DNA of 64,000 nucleotides from positions 62,001-126,000 of the forward strand of contig NZ_PVRV01000021.1 in the NCBI RefSeq assembly GCF_003012345.1. The letters run 5' to 3'. Made by a program: the position numbers and the translations under genes. Each line of letters starts with the position of its first letter. The stretch's first letter is position 1. Origin of the DNA: Phytohalomonas tamaricis. GTDB lineage: Bacteria; Pseudomonadota; Gammaproteobacteria; Pseudomonadales; Halomonadaceae. The notes under the pieces are model-generated. The model saw only the letters and a list, made by a program, of their open reading frames with translations. It ran no database searches and had not been told where the DNA came from. Positions 53,760-62,420 of the stretch are shown here, one piece after another.

Positions 53760-54092
53760 GTGTTCATTGCCATGAATCGTTTCCGGGTCAATCCCGAGAG
53801 AGTGGAGGAATTCGAAAAACTCTGGCTTGAGCGGGAAACTCAACTACAGGGCCTGCCCGGCTTTGTCGAGTTTCACATGCTACGTGGCCCTGCCGAGGAA
53901 GATCACGTGCTCTACGCTTCCCATACTATCTGGCGCTCGCGTGAAGATTTTGACGCCTGGACGCACTCCGAGGCGTTTCGTACCGCGCACAGCAACGCCG
54001 GGCAAAGCCGACGCGAGGGGCTCTATCTGGGACCGCCAAAGTTCGAGGGCTTCGAAGTCATCCAGACGATCAGCGACGTACGCGATAACTGA
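53760..54092 (+). CDS. Antibiotic biosynthesis monooxygenase (ABM) domain protein
   Basis: 110-residue ferredoxin-like dimeric protein of the ABM superfamily, in which members degrade haem or oxidise quinol-like compounds, while many have no known activity. FIAMNRFRVNPERVEEFEKL and EFHMLRGPAEEDHVLYASHT, then WRSREDFDAWTHSEAF, are the family core. GTG at 53760 sits 8 bp after AGGAG; a GTG directly abutting that site at 53751 is less likely. HmoA/IsdG-type haem oxygenases are relatives, but a haem role is not shown here. Confidence 0.8.
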   Translation: MFIAMNRFRVNPERVEEFEKLWLERETQLQGLPGFVEFHMLRGPAEEDHVLYASHTIWRSREDFDAWTHSEAFRTAHSNAGQSRREGLYLGPPKFEGFEVIQTISDVRDN

Positions 54093-54136
54093 AGATATTA
54101 ATGCCCATCCGCCACGAGTACAGAGGGCGCTCGGCG

Positions 54137-54165
54137 ACGCCCGTGACGTCTTCCGTCACGGGCGT
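54137..54165. terminator. Long hairpin between convergent genes
   Basis: A 12-bp perfect stem ACGCCCGTGACG/CGTCACGGGCGT with a 5-base loop, between the ABM gene and the convergent phosphatase gene. T-tracts are weak on both sides but the position and stability fit a bidirectional terminator. Confidence 0.55.
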
Positions 54166-54186
54166 ATTAGCAAATGCGAAGGGGAA

Positions 54187-56313
54187 TTACAGGACGGTAA
54201 CGGTCACCGCGTTGTTGTCGTAGCTCACTTGTACATTGGTGTTTCCTGAATCCACGCTGCTGAACTGCCCCTGCACGACGTTACCGCGAATGAGCGTGAA
54301 GGTCGTGCCGGAGGCCGGCGTCACATCGGTAAAGTCGAGCTGCAATGTGCCGCCTTCAAGATAAACCGTTTCCGCAACATTGATCGTGCCGGCGGCGCCG
54401 GCGGCCATATCGAGTGCGAGGATGCCGGTTTCCATTGTGAAGTTGCCGCCAATCTCGAGTGCTTCGCCATCACTGGGGGCAACGAGGACTGTTCCATCCT
54501 CGACGTAAAGATCGCCGCTGCCGAATGCAGTCGTAGAAGCTGCTTCCAGAGTACCGCCCTGCAACAAAGTACCGCCGGCATAGTCGTTCTCACCGGTCAG
54601 GGTCAAATGGCCGCTACCCGCTTTTGTCAGCATACCAGCGCCGGAAATATCGTTGCGCCACCAGTCATGCGCATTGAAGCCGCCTTGGCTGGCATCCATC
54701 GTCACGCTGACGTCACCTTCGAACGCACCGTACCCATCAGAGGCAGTTACTAGGTCCAGTCGGCCCCATCCGTTGGATTGGTCCAGCAGCGGATATCCGG
54801 AATCAATTTCCGTGGTATAGAGGACCGCGCGACGCTGTGCATCGCTCAGGTAGGGCTGACGTGACTTCAGCAGTGCCTCGGCCCCTTCCGGCACGATGGG
54901 ATCCTGACCCGCCTGGCTTGAATCCTGAGAGAGCCCATAGGTCAGACGTTCGCGATAGCGTTGCTTGTTGGCTTCGTGATCGTCGTAGTCATCGTTGTCA
55001 TAGACTTCGATGTTGACGTTACTACCGTTAATCAGGCCGGCTTCGTTTTCCACGTCGCGATGGGCATACTCGTACAGCGTCATGGCCTCGACATCCGCCA
55101 TCTCACCGAAGTATTCCTGAGCCTGCTCATAAGCCTCCTGGGCCTCGGCGGCGATATCCGCCTGATTCAGCGCATAACTGGCGATGCTGAGCGCGTGCAT
55201 GCGTCCGCCGATGACGTCGACGGGAGAGTGCATGCCCGCAAGAATACGATCCTCGCCCAGCTGTGACCCGCGCGTCAGCATTTCCGAGTAGCGCTGCGGT
55301 AATGCATAAGCGTATGCCATCGCTGCCAGATAACCGGCATTGGTGTGACCACTGGGATAGCCACCATCCTTGCGACGGTTTTCTGTTTCGCTGGTATAGA
55401 GCCCCTCAGCTTCGTTATCGGCATCGTGGGCACGGCGGGCACACACCAGCCCGGGTACCACCGAGACACTGCTTGTGTAGGTATCGTAGGTCTGCAACTC
55501 CTCGGTACCGTCGTTGTAGCGGCAGAGATAATTCTTCTCTGTGCCCAGAAAGTCGATTTCACCTTCGGTGTTCATGCGCCACGGCCGCGGTGTTGAATAG
55601 ATGTACTTCGAGGCGCTGGTAGAAGCGGGAGAGCGCTGGCGGAAAGCGTCGACTAGCGAGACGACTTTACCCAGGTCGGTGTCCGTGCTCCCGGCAAACT
55701 GGATATTGTCGTTGTTCTCGCCTTTGTAGTGACTGTCTTCCAGGATCTGACTCACTGTGGGAACCGGGATGTCGGTATAGGCACCGGAGGCGTCCACGTA
55801 GGCTTCGGTCAGTGGGCCGAGACCGTCGATGACGCTGTAGTTCTTACTGCGCTGATCGTCCAGAAAGGCAAGAATGGCCTGCTCGTCCGACCGGTTCTGT
55901 GTCACGTCGATGACGTACTGGATATTTTCTTTCCAGACATCGGCATCGATGATGGGATCGGTCAGATAGCTGTCGGGTCCGTCACCATTGGCATTGCTCT
56001 GCCAAAGATCAGAAGTTCCCTTCCAGATATCGTTGATGCCGCGAAGGATGTAAGCGATCGGGTTCTGGCTAAGGGTGTAGCGGAGTTCGCCATCGGCATT
56101 ATTCTCGGCGTAGGCCACGGTCGGCAGAGGATAGACATCAGGCGGCGTTTCCACGACCAGTTCTGAGCCCACCCCAGTGGGCTTGGCCGGGCGTGTAACC
56201 TTCGTAGTGTCATCACTGTCGTCACTAGCACTACAACCTGCCAGAGTCAGTACCGTCGCCATCGCGATGGCGTGGTAGAGATTATTCTTTTTAAAGGAAG
56301 GGGAAGGGGACAT
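54187..56313 (-). CDS. PAP2-family acid phosphatase lipoprotein with autotransporter-type strand repeats
   Basis: A 708-residue predicted lipoprotein (lipobox VLTLAGC, cysteine near residue 27). The middle carries the complete class A acid phosphatase signature: KYIYSTPRP (K-x6-RP), GGYPSGHTNAG (PSGH) and DRILAGMHSPVD (R-x5-H with a nearby Asp). From about residue 560 on it has autotransporter-associated beta-strand repeats (GAGMLTKAGSGHLTLTGEND, then GGTLLQGGTLEAASTTAFGS) but no C-terminal beta-barrel. The start is ATG at 56313; a TTG at 56334 would add seven residues. It lies just downstream of the type II secretion operon on the same strand, so surface display by that system is possible but unproven. 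Confidence 0.85.
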   Translation of the reverse strand: MSPSPSFKKNNLYHAIAMATVLTLAGCSASDDSDDTTKVTRPAKPTGVGSELVVETPPDVYPLPTVAYAENNADGELRYTLSQNPIAYILRGINDIWKGTSDLWQSNANGDGPDSYLTDPIIDADVWKENIQYVIDVTQNRSDEQAILAFLDDQRSKNYSVIDGLGPLTEAYVDASGAYTDIPVPTVSQILEDSHYKGENNDNIQFAGSTDTDLGKVVSLVDAFRQRSPASTSASKYIYSTPRPWRMNTEGEIDFLGTEKNYLCRYNDGTEELQTYDTYTSSVSVVPGLVCARRAHDADNEAEGLYTSETENRRKDGGYPSGHTNAGYLAAMAYAYALPQRYSEMLTRGSQLGEDRILAGMHSPVDVIGGRMHALSIASYALNQADIAAEAQEAYEQAQEYFGEMADVEAMTLYEYAHRDVENEAGLINGSNVNIEVYDNDDYDDHEANKQRYRERLTYGLSQDSSQAGQDPIVPEGAEALLKSRQPYLSDAQRRAVLYTTEIDSGYPLLDQSNGWGRLDLVTASDGYGAFEGDVSVTMDASQGGFNAHDWWRNDISGAGMLTKAGSGHLTLTGENDYAGGTLLQGGTLEAASTTAFGSGDLYVEDGTVLVAPSDGEALEIGGNFTMETGILALDMAAGAAGTINVAETVYLEGGTLQLDFTDVTPASGTTFTLIRGNVVQGQFSSVDSGNTNVQVSYDNNAVTVTVL

Positions 56314-56613
56314 GTTTTTCACTATTTTGGTCAATAGAAAAATTGCGACAATCTAAAGATAAGGTTGCCGTAGCTTTTTGAAGCGTCTGTTAGCGTACGC
56401 ATGCATTGTTATGGCGACGTGACAGAATGATTGCTCCAGAAGGATGGCCAAGGCTGGAAGGGAAAGTCTGATAGGAATTTTTTTAAGAAGGCAGTGGCGG
56501 TTTTATATCAGTGCATTTTTATGTCTAAACGTGGGCAGTATTGACTGCGCGAATCGATACGAGATTAACGCTAGACAATGCCAATGAACGGCTGGCCGAA
56601 CGTAACGATTAAA
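56314..56613. other. Intergenic stretch between gspN and the phosphatase gene
   Basis: 300 bp, AT-rich near 56470-56520, with the phosphatase promoter by position. No clear terminator for the gsp operon was found. Confidence 0.35.
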
Positions 56614-57348
56614 TTACCAGCCGAACTCATGATGAAACGTGTCATCAGTGGCGTTCGGTTCCAGAAGACGTCGCCAGGTTGCCAGAGGATGGTCTTGGGC
56701 CAAGCGGCCATTAAGTTCGCCATGGGCGCCTCCGCTGGCGGCCATGGTGAGCGTGCTGTTCAGCTCGAGCCCCGCCGGGTCGTTCATAATGAGCTGCCAG
56801 CGGTAGCCACCGTTGCTGCCACATTTCAAGGTCAGGCGAGCCTGCCCTAGCGGAATGGGCTCCGGGGTCAGCAGTGTCAGGTCATTACTGGTCAGGGCGC
56901 CCTGTGAACGGATACACCGCTGGCCACGGGTAGTCACCGTGAGCTTGCCCAGCCACTCACCGGTTGGGGTGAGCGGCAACTGCGAGGCGTCGATAGCATC
57001 CAGTGAGCCACCTTCGAGTTGCCAGTCGATGGCCATGCCGTTGAGCTGCGCCGTCAGTGTCCAGGGCTGCGCAGTCTCGCCCAGCGTGAGATTGAGGTGC
57101 CCCGGCCATGCCATTTGCCACATCACCGGCCCTACTGCGAGAGGAAGGGCGCCTTGCCGGGCGAGTGATAATGTGTCGATCCGGCCATCCAGCAGGCGTC
57201 CTTCGACGCCCTGCCAGCTAATCCCAGCCCCCAGCTCATCTTTCATCCAGTTTGCCAATACGGGTAGTGGCCAGTAGAGGGTCAACGTGGCGAGAAATAC
57301 CAGCGCGACGGAGACTGCCGTGAGGCTATGCAATAGCCAACGTATCAT
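56614..57348 (-). CDS. gspN: Type II secretion protein GspN
   Basis: 244-residue inner-membrane anchored periplasmic component found in many but not all type II systems. One N-terminal helix (SLTAVSVALVFLATLTLYW) leads to a beta-rich periplasmic domain with GWQGVEGRLLDGRID-like and GEWLGKLTVTTRG segments typical of GspN; two cysteines (CIRSQG...LKCGSNGG) may form a disulfide. Its start overlaps the gspM stop by 4 bp. Exact role is to support the inner-membrane platform. Confidence 0.85.
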   Translation of the reverse strand: MIRWLLHSLTAVSVALVFLATLTLYWPLPVLANWMKDELGAGISWQGVEGRLLDGRIDTLSLARQGALPLAVGPVMWQMAWPGHLNLTLGETAQPWTLTAQLNGMAIDWQLEGGSLDAIDASQLPLTPTGEWLGKLTVTTRGQRCIRSQGALTSNDLTLLTPEPIPLGQARLTLKCGSNGGYRWQLIMNDPAGLELNSTLTMAASGGAHGELNGRLAQDHPLATWRRLLEPNATDDTFHHEFGW

Positions 57349-57830
57349 GGTGTCGCCCTCTCGACGGTAGCCGCCGGTTCGCGTTCTAGCTGGGCAACGT
57401 AACGGGCCTCGATCATCAAACTGGCCTCATCGTCTCGTGATATCGACCAGTCGAGCGCCCACCAGCCCTGTCGTGCCGACCATGCGCTGAACTGCTCGAA
57501 AGCGGCGAGAGTGTCTGTACGCCCCGTCAGTCGCCATCCGTCAGCGTCCGACTCGATCGTTTCGAGAACCAGGGAATGGCGAAGTGCACCCTGACGCCAG
57601 GCATCGGCATCCATCGTCATGACCGGTGGCAAGGCTTCGAGCACGTGCGTGTCGATCAGGCGGGGTGGCTCGGCTCCCTGCCACGTCGGAAGGTCAATAT
57701 GTTGAATCAGCAGATAGCCGGCCAGCGCCAGACTGATACCACCTCCGATACCCAGACGCAGCCGCTCTGTGGCAGGGCGGCTTTGCCAGGCTTGACGCAG
57801 TGTCGTGAACAGGGCGTGGTTGAGCATCAT
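57345..57830 (-). CDS. gspM: Type II secretion protein GspM
   Basis: 161-residue bitopic platform protein that partners GspL. Short cytoplasmic start (LRQAWQSRPATERLRLG), one helix (GGISLALAGYLLIQH) and a periplasmic ferredoxin-like domain (VLETIESDADGWRLTGRTD, ARQGWWALDWSIS). The gspL stop originally overlapped this ATG by 4 bp, but the tnpB element now separates them, so gspM may lack its operon promoter. Confidence 0.85.
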   Translation of the reverse strand: MMLNHALFTTLRQAWQSRPATERLRLGIGGGISLALAGYLLIQHIDLPTWQGAEPPRLIDTHVLEALPPVMTMDADAWRQGALRHSLVLETIESDADGWRLTGRTDTLAAFEQFSAWSARQGWWALDWSISRDDEASLMIEARYVAQLEREPAATVERATP

Positions 57831-57949
57831 GGTGTTGCCTCTGCGTTCATCAGATTTTTCGCGCTGGATACCCCGTACTTTTAGTGCGGGGAGGAAAGCG
57901 CGCCTCCTTAAGTTACTGTTATCACAAATTTTTAGATACTATGTACGGC

Positions 57950-59095
57950 ATGATTAAACGCGCCTACAAATACCGTTTCTACCCGACGCCTGAACAAGCT
58001 CAGTTGCTTGCGCAGACGTTTGGTTGCGTGCGTTTCGTCTACAACGCGGTGCTTCGATTCAGGACGGATGCCTTCTACCAGTGGCAGGAAAAAATCGGCT
58101 ACGTTGCGGCCAATGCCTACCTGACGAAGATGAAAAAGGAACTCGATACGGCATTTCTGAATGACGTGTCCAGTGTTCCGTTGCAGCAGTGTCTTCGCCA
58201 TCAACAGTCGGCGTTCAGGAACTTCTTTGAAGGGCGCGCAAAGTACCCGACCTTCAAGAAGAAGCGTGCTCGCCAGTCGGCAGAATTTACCCGCTCCGCC
58301 TTCAAATACCGCGACGGCCAGTTGTTCCTGGCCAAGAGCAAAACGCCGCTGGATATCCGCTGGAGCCGTGAACTGCCCAGCGAACCCAGTACGATTACCG
58401 TTTCCAGAGACTCGGCGGGCCGCTACTTCGTGTGCTGCCTGTGCGAGTTTGACGCCGAGACGCTGCCCGTTACCCCTAAGATGGTGGGCATTGATCTCGG
58501 CCTGAAAGACCTGTTCGTTACCGACCAGGGAGAACGCATCGGCAATCCTCGCCATACGGCCAAATACGCGGCCCGGTTGGTTCTTGCACAACGCAGGATG
58601 AGCAAGAAGAAGCTCGGATCTGCTAACCGTGCAAGGGCCAGGCAAAAGGTTGCGCATATTCACGCCAAAATCTCCGATTGCCGAATGGACAGCCTCCACA
58701 AGCTGTCCCGCAGATTGATTAACGAGAACCAAGTTATCTGCGTCGAATCCCTGAAAGTGAAGAACATGATCCGCAATCCACGCCTTAGCAAAGCCATTGC
58801 TGATGCGAGCTGGGGCGAGTTCGTGCGCCAGCTTGAATACAAGGCGCAATGGGCAGGGCGCCAGATGGTGGCCATCGACCAGTGGTATCCCAGTTCCAAG
58901 CGCTGTTCGGAATGCGGACACATCAAGGGTGCGCTGCCGTTGAATATTCGCGCATGGGACTGCCCCGAATGTGGCGTTACCCATGACCGTGACATAAACG
59001 CAGCGCGCAATATAAAAGCGGCCGGGCTGGCCGTGTTAGCCCCTGGAGAGAATGTAAGCGGCATGGGTCAGGTATCCGTGTCCGGTTCTCGTTGA
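57950..59095 (+). CDS. tnpB: TnpB RNA-guided nuclease (IS605 OrfB)
   Basis: 381-residue RuvC-type nuclease that uses an RNA from the element's 3' end to cut the empty donor site. All catalytic residues are present: Asp in MVGIDLGLKDLFVTD, Glu in VICVESLKVKNM and Asp in THDRDINAARNI, plus the zinc ribbon CSECGH...CPECG. The N-terminal KYRFYPTPEQAQLLAQTFGC is standard. ATG at 57950 is used; 57941 is equally possible. It is transcribed against the gsp genes. Confidence 0.92.
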   Translation: MIKRAYKYRFYPTPEQAQLLAQTFGCVRFVYNAVLRFRTDAFYQWQEKIGYVAANAYLTKMKKELDTAFLNDVSSVPLQQCLRHQQSAFRNFFEGRAKYPTFKKKRARQSAEFTRSAFKYRDGQLFLAKSKTPLDIRWSRELPSEPSTITVSRDSAGRYFVCCLCEFDAETLPVTPKMVGIDLGLKDLFVTDQGERIGNPRHTAKYAARLVLAQRRMSKKKLGSANRARARQKVAHIHAKISDCRMDSLHKLSRRLINENQVICVESLKVKNMIRNPRLSKAIADASWGEFVRQLEYKAQWAGRQMVAIDQWYPSSKRCSECGHIKGALPLNIRAWDCPECGVTHDRDINAARNIKAAGLAVLAPGENVSGMGQVSVSGSR

Positions 59096-59132
59096 ATTGG
59101 GAATCCCCGTCCCTCAGGGCGGGGAGCAGTCA
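58985..59132 (+). ncRNA. Predicted omega RNA scaffold of the tnpB element
   Basis: In this family the 3' end of tnpB and the following right end fold into the guide RNA, with the guide taken from flanking DNA. Here a stable right-end hairpin lies at 59103-59123, and the guide would start at about 59133 in gspL sequence (beginning TACCACATGCAGCG). Extent is inferred from the family, not from folding. Confidence 0.4.
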
Positions 59133-60399
59133 ATACCACATGCAGCGACACGCGCTGCGTCTCGGGTTGCCACTCGGCCTCGCCCAGACCGGCGAGATAC
59201 TCGGTGAGTTTGTAGCCGTCGCTGGTAGCGTCTTCGTCGAGTTGCCAGCGCATGACCAACTGCGTACCGGTAACGCTCATCTGGGTCAGCGTCAACGGCA
59301 GGGGGCGGACCTGCTTATCTATGTGTCCGAGCGTTGCCGTTAGCCACTGATTGCGTTGCTGAAGAGATTGCAGCGCGGCGTGGCGGTCCTGTACCCGTTG
59401 CAGGGAGGGAGCGCCGGTTGCATTGGGTAGCAGGCCCTTGAGGCGAGCCTGAGTGGCGTCGGTCAGGGCGTGTTGGTCGAGATAGCCCTGCCAGCCGACG
59501 GCCCCGAGATGCAGCAGCGCCAAACCCACGATAGCTGCGGTCATGCGCCGTATCGTACGCGAGAAGACCAAAGGAGCACGGCGCAGGGAACGGGAAGCCG
59601 GTTTTATGCCTGGCATGGCGGGTAGCGTGGCTGGCAGATGCCGAGCATAGCGCTGTAAAAGCTCGCTGGAATCCATGTCAGGTGTGTTGCCGGCAGCGTC
59701 ATGCCACGGCCAATGCCAGGTTTTCTCGCGTATCGCCGCGGGTAGGCGTTCCTGCCATTCTCGGGGCCAGGCCAACCAGCGTTCCGCGGGGGGAGCATGC
59801 AGGACTGGCGGGGCCGCCAGGGTCTTGATCATCAGGTGGTGCGTGTCGGCGATCACGCTGACCTCGTCGGCCGATACCGGTGGTGGTTGAGCCATGAAGA
59901 CCGAGGCCCAGTGTGTCGTGCGGATACCACGTTCTCTCAGCCAGCGTTGCCATGCCAGGATCCGTTCGCGGCCGGTCACGAGCAGTTCGAGATGATCACG
60001 CCCCTGCTGCAGTGCTGCTAGTTCCAGCGCCTCGCCATCAGTGCATAGTTGATCCTCGATCAACAACGGCCACTCGCGCTGACGCAGCCCCTTGGGTGCC
60101 GCCAGATGAAAATGGCTGGTGGCGGTGGCTCCCAGCAGCAGCACGCTATCGTGTTGCTGACTGAGCTGCGTCAGTCGAGTGAGCGCAGCGACATCGCTGT
60201 CGGCGATCCGTCCAGTCTCGTCGTGACCAGACAGGCCCATCGCAATCCAATGGACGGCGACATGTTCGGTATCCGTTGCCGGAGGCTCGGGCGATTCGCA
60301 GAGTAACAGCAATCTAGGGCGCGACGAACCGGCGTCACCGCGCCGGCTGGCAGGCCATCGTAGCTGGCCGAAAGGCAAAGAACGAAGCAAGGCAGTCAT
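59068..60399 (-). CDS. gspL: Type II secretion protein GspL, C-terminal tail replaced by insertion
   Basis: 443-residue platform protein that couples GspE to GspM. The cytoplasmic actin-like domain (about 1-245) includes LPFGQLRWPASRRGD and WPLLIEDQLCTDGEALELAA; one helix (AAIVGLALLHLGAVGWQGYL) precedes the periplasmic domain ending RVSLHVVLTA. The last 18 residues (from PRPEGRGFPIQREP on) are encoded by the tnpB element. The native tail, ending NAEATP, is left on the far side at 57827-57855. Only about ten residues after the last strand are lost, so the protein may still work. Confidence 0.85.
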   Translation of the reverse strand: MTALLRSLPFGQLRWPASRRGDAGSSRPRLLLLCESPEPPATDTEHVAVHWIAMGLSGHDETGRIADSDVAALTRLTQLSQQHDSVLLLGATATSHFHLAAPKGLRQREWPLLIEDQLCTDGEALELAALQQGRDHLELLVTGRERILAWQRWLRERGIRTTHWASVFMAQPPPVSADEVSVIADTHHLMIKTLAAPPVLHAPPAERWLAWPREWQERLPAAIREKTWHWPWHDAAGNTPDMDSSELLQRYARHLPATLPAMPGIKPASRSLRRAPLVFSRTIRRMTAAIVGLALLHLGAVGWQGYLDQHALTDATQARLKGLLPNATGAPSLQRVQDRHAALQSLQQRNQWLTATLGHIDKQVRPLPLTLTQMSVTGTQLVMRWQLDEDATSDGYKLTEYLAGLGEAEWQPETQRVSLHVVLTAPRPEGRGFPIQREPDTDT

Positions 60400-61421
60400 G
60401 GGGCAACACCTTGGGGTGAAGAGGTAGGCGACATCATCCAGGCGCTCAGGTCGTCGCTACGGGAAAGGATGCGCACGCGCGATGCTGGCGCGTAGGGGGA
60501 CCAGCCACTGACGCCCTCCGCCTTGAGCAGGCGACGGACATGGAAGCGATAACTGCCAACCTCGACGGTCACGCGTAGCTCGAGATAATCGGGGGTTAGC
60601 GTCAGGCGATCGCCGTAGCGCTCGAGCCAGTCGTTGTCGCTGCCCAGTTGCGCACGTACAGCGTCGATTCCCGAATAGCCGATGGCGGGGCGGGCATTGA
60701 TCAGACGGATCAGATCGCCGCGTGCCACCTGGCCTTCGAACAGGGCTTCGAGCAAAGGCAGTTGTGCCAATTGCACGCTGTTGAGATTAAGACGCCAGGC
60801 CCCCGTGTCGGGCAGTACACACAGGTCTTGCAGGGCCTGGAAGCGAGTACGGTCGAGCGGCTCAAGCCAATTGAGCTCGCTGAGATCCACCAACGCCGTG
60901 TCGGCACTGACCCGAGGCGGCAAGCCACGGGCGTAATCGACGCCATCTACGCTGCTTTCGCGTGGCTGGGTGTCGGCATCGATCCAGTCCGTGAGTCGGG
61001 CGACGAAGGCCGCCGGCGTCAGCCCGCCCAACGCAGAGGCGGGACGATCCGCCAGCAGTCGAGTCAACTGCTCTGCAGCCAGCGTCGCGTCGCTACCGGC
61101 CAGGGCGTTGAGATTGAAGCACGTGCGCAGATCGCGTACCACCAGGCGAATACGGCCTTCGTCGGTGGGGTACTCCAGGGGCTTGCCAGCCAGGCTCTGC
61201 CACCACAGGCTGGCCTGGCGCACGGCGGCATCGGTCAGGGCGCGCTGGGCAATGATCTCAGCCCCCTGGATGTGGAAACGAGCCTGGGTCTCGGCCTGCA
61301 GCAAGCCCAGACGATGAATGTCATTGCGGCTGTCTTCGGCCAGCGAGGCCAGGACCATACCGACCAGCGCCAGGCACAGCAGCACCATGAGCAGGGCGAC
61401 GCCACGCTGTCGCGCCATCAT
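60396..61421 (-). CDS. gspK: Type II secretion minor pseudopilin GspK
   Basis: 341-residue tip pseudopilin. The N-terminal RQRGVALLMVLLCLALVGMV is the prepilin-peptidase site and helix; as usual for GspK the fifth residue-type Glu region is atypical. The large domain includes LRTCFNLNALAG and DLCVLPDTGAWRLNLNSVQLAQLPLL followed by INARPAIGYSGIDAVRAQL. Starts by ATGATG overlapping the gspJ stop by 4 bp, with a GGAGG site; overlaps gspL by 4 bp. Confidence 0.9.
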   Translation of the reverse strand: MMARQRGVALLMVLLCLALVGMVLASLAEDSRNDIHRLGLLQAETQARFHIQGAEIIAQRALTDAAVRQASLWWQSLAGKPLEYPTDEGRIRLVVRDLRTCFNLNALAGSDATLAAEQLTRLLADRPASALGGLTPAAFVARLTDWIDADTQPRESSVDGVDYARGLPPRVSADTALVDLSELNWLEPLDRTRFQALQDLCVLPDTGAWRLNLNSVQLAQLPLLEALFEGQVARGDLIRLINARPAIGYSGIDAVRAQLGSDNDWLERYGDRLTLTPDYLELRVTVEVGSYRFHVRRLLKAEGVSGWSPYAPASRVRILSRSDDLSAWMMSPTSSPQGVAP

Positions 61422-62023
61422 GACGCCTCCCAATATGGCAATAGCGCACTCATCTGAAAGTGGACGCCGTTTCGCCACCACTGCAGGCGGATGCCTGTCG
61501 GTAGAGTATTATCGGGAGGGGACGCCACCCAGCGGGCCCCGTTGTAGAATTCGAACTGCACCCGCTCGACGTCATCGAGGCTGGCCGAGGTCTGCCATTG
61601 TGGCATTCCGGTGTCATCGAGCAGCCCCGTCGATCCCAGCCACAGGCGATGGTCATCGCTATCCCACACCAGCCGCTGGCGGCGCAAGCGAGTGTAGTGA
61701 TCACCCATCGGCAAAGGCCAGTCTCCCTTGGCCACCCATTCCAGCATGTGAAGGTCGGGCAGGTAGTCGAGCGGGGCGTTGAGCAACGGCTGTCCCTTAA
61801 CATGCAAGGGGCGCACGGTCAGCGCCTCAAGACGCCGTTCGAGAAGCTGGGAAAGACGTGCATCCTGACGTAGATCCGGTGGCTCCTTGAGGCGCTCGCG
61901 GGTCGTCACCATGCTATTGACCAGTGCAGCAACGGTGACGCCGATCAGCGCGGTCAAGGCGATAGCGACGATCACTTCAAGTAATGTGAACCCCCGTTGC
62001 GAAGAGTGGCAGTGACGGGTCAT
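61418..62023 (-). CDS. gspJ: Type II secretion minor pseudopilin GspJ
   Basis: 201-residue pseudopilin. HSSQRGFTLLEVIVAIALTAL gives the prepilin-peptidase site (G/F) and Glu5. The body has LLERRLEALTVRPLHVKG and a W-rich end. ATG at 62023 is chosen, since upstream residues do not resemble a prepilin leader. It is 16 bp after gspI and overlaps gspK by 4 bp. With GspI and GspK it caps the pseudopilus. Confidence 0.88.
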   Translation of the reverse strand: MTRHCHSSQRGFTLLEVIVAIALTALIGVTVAALVNSMVTTRERLKEPPDLRQDARLSQLLERRLEALTVRPLHVKGQPLLNAPLDYLPDLHMLEWVAKGDWPLPMGDHYTRLRRQRLVWDSDDHRLWLGSTGLLDDTGMPQWQTSASLDDVERVQFEFYNGARWVASPPDNTLPTGIRLQWWRNGVHFQMSALLPYWEAS

Positions 62024-62039
62024 GGCAAAAAGAGCCCAG

Positions 62040-62420
62040 TCATGGTGAAAAGAACAGTGTGAAGCGAAGTTCAGCGTGCTCGCGGGCAGCCTCACTGAAC
62101 AGACTCAGCGTGCCACGCCGCATGTTGCGCACCTGGGTCGAGTCGACCTCCAGGCGCCAGAAGCAGGCCTGGCCGGCCTGATCTAACTCGCCTTCGTGCC
62201 GCCCGGTGCTAGGCCAGTAGCGGGTCACCGTGAATTCGGCGCCCAGCGCACGGGCACATAGGATCAGCGGCACGCGTTGCGCTTCGGCAAGACTTGTGCG
62301 GGTGCGCTGATGTACGCCCTGACTGACCGCCACGGCCAAGATGGCCAGGATGAATAGCGCGACCATGACCTCGAGCAATGTGAAGCCGTCGTCTGGACGT
62401 TTTCCGATCATGCGTATCAT
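62040..62420 (-). CDS. gspI: Type II secretion minor pseudopilin GspI
   Basis: 126-residue pseudopilin. RPDDGFTLLEVMVALFILAI gives the cleavage site and Glu5, followed by VSQGVHQRTRTSLAEAQRVP, the GspI-type helix. The C-terminus is short, as usual. The start overlaps the gspH stop by 4 bp. Confidence 0.9.
   Translation of the reverse strand: MIRMIGKRPDDGFTLLEVMVALFILAILAVAVSQGVHQRTRTSLAEAQRVPLILCARALGAEFTVTRYWPSTGRHEGELDQAGQACFWRLEVDSTQVRNMRRGTLSLFSEAAREHAELRFTLFFSP

Larger units (their letters stand above)
57858..59132 (+). mobile_element. IS200/IS605-type tnpB-only element inserted at gspL/gspM
   Basis: About 1.28 kb. The left end begins shortly before a hairpin CCCCGTACT/AGTGCGGGG (57871-57891), and the right end has the hairpin TCCCCGTCCC/GGGCGGGGA (59103-59123) and stops near AGTCAA (about 59132). 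No tnpA gene is present, so it depends on a transposase elsewhere. On the left, minus-strand DNA still encodes the lost GspL tail (NAEATP then a TGA overlapping the gspM ATG). Boundaries are approximate to a few bases. Confidence 0.8.

Noticed and set aside
57932-58984. 350-residue minus-strand open frame
   Set aside because: Exact antisense shadow of tnpB; no domain and the tnpB frame has every catalytic motif.
60648-61457. 269-residue plus-strand open frame across gspK
   Set aside because: Antisense of a clear GspK with prepilin signal and 4-bp overlaps to neighbours.
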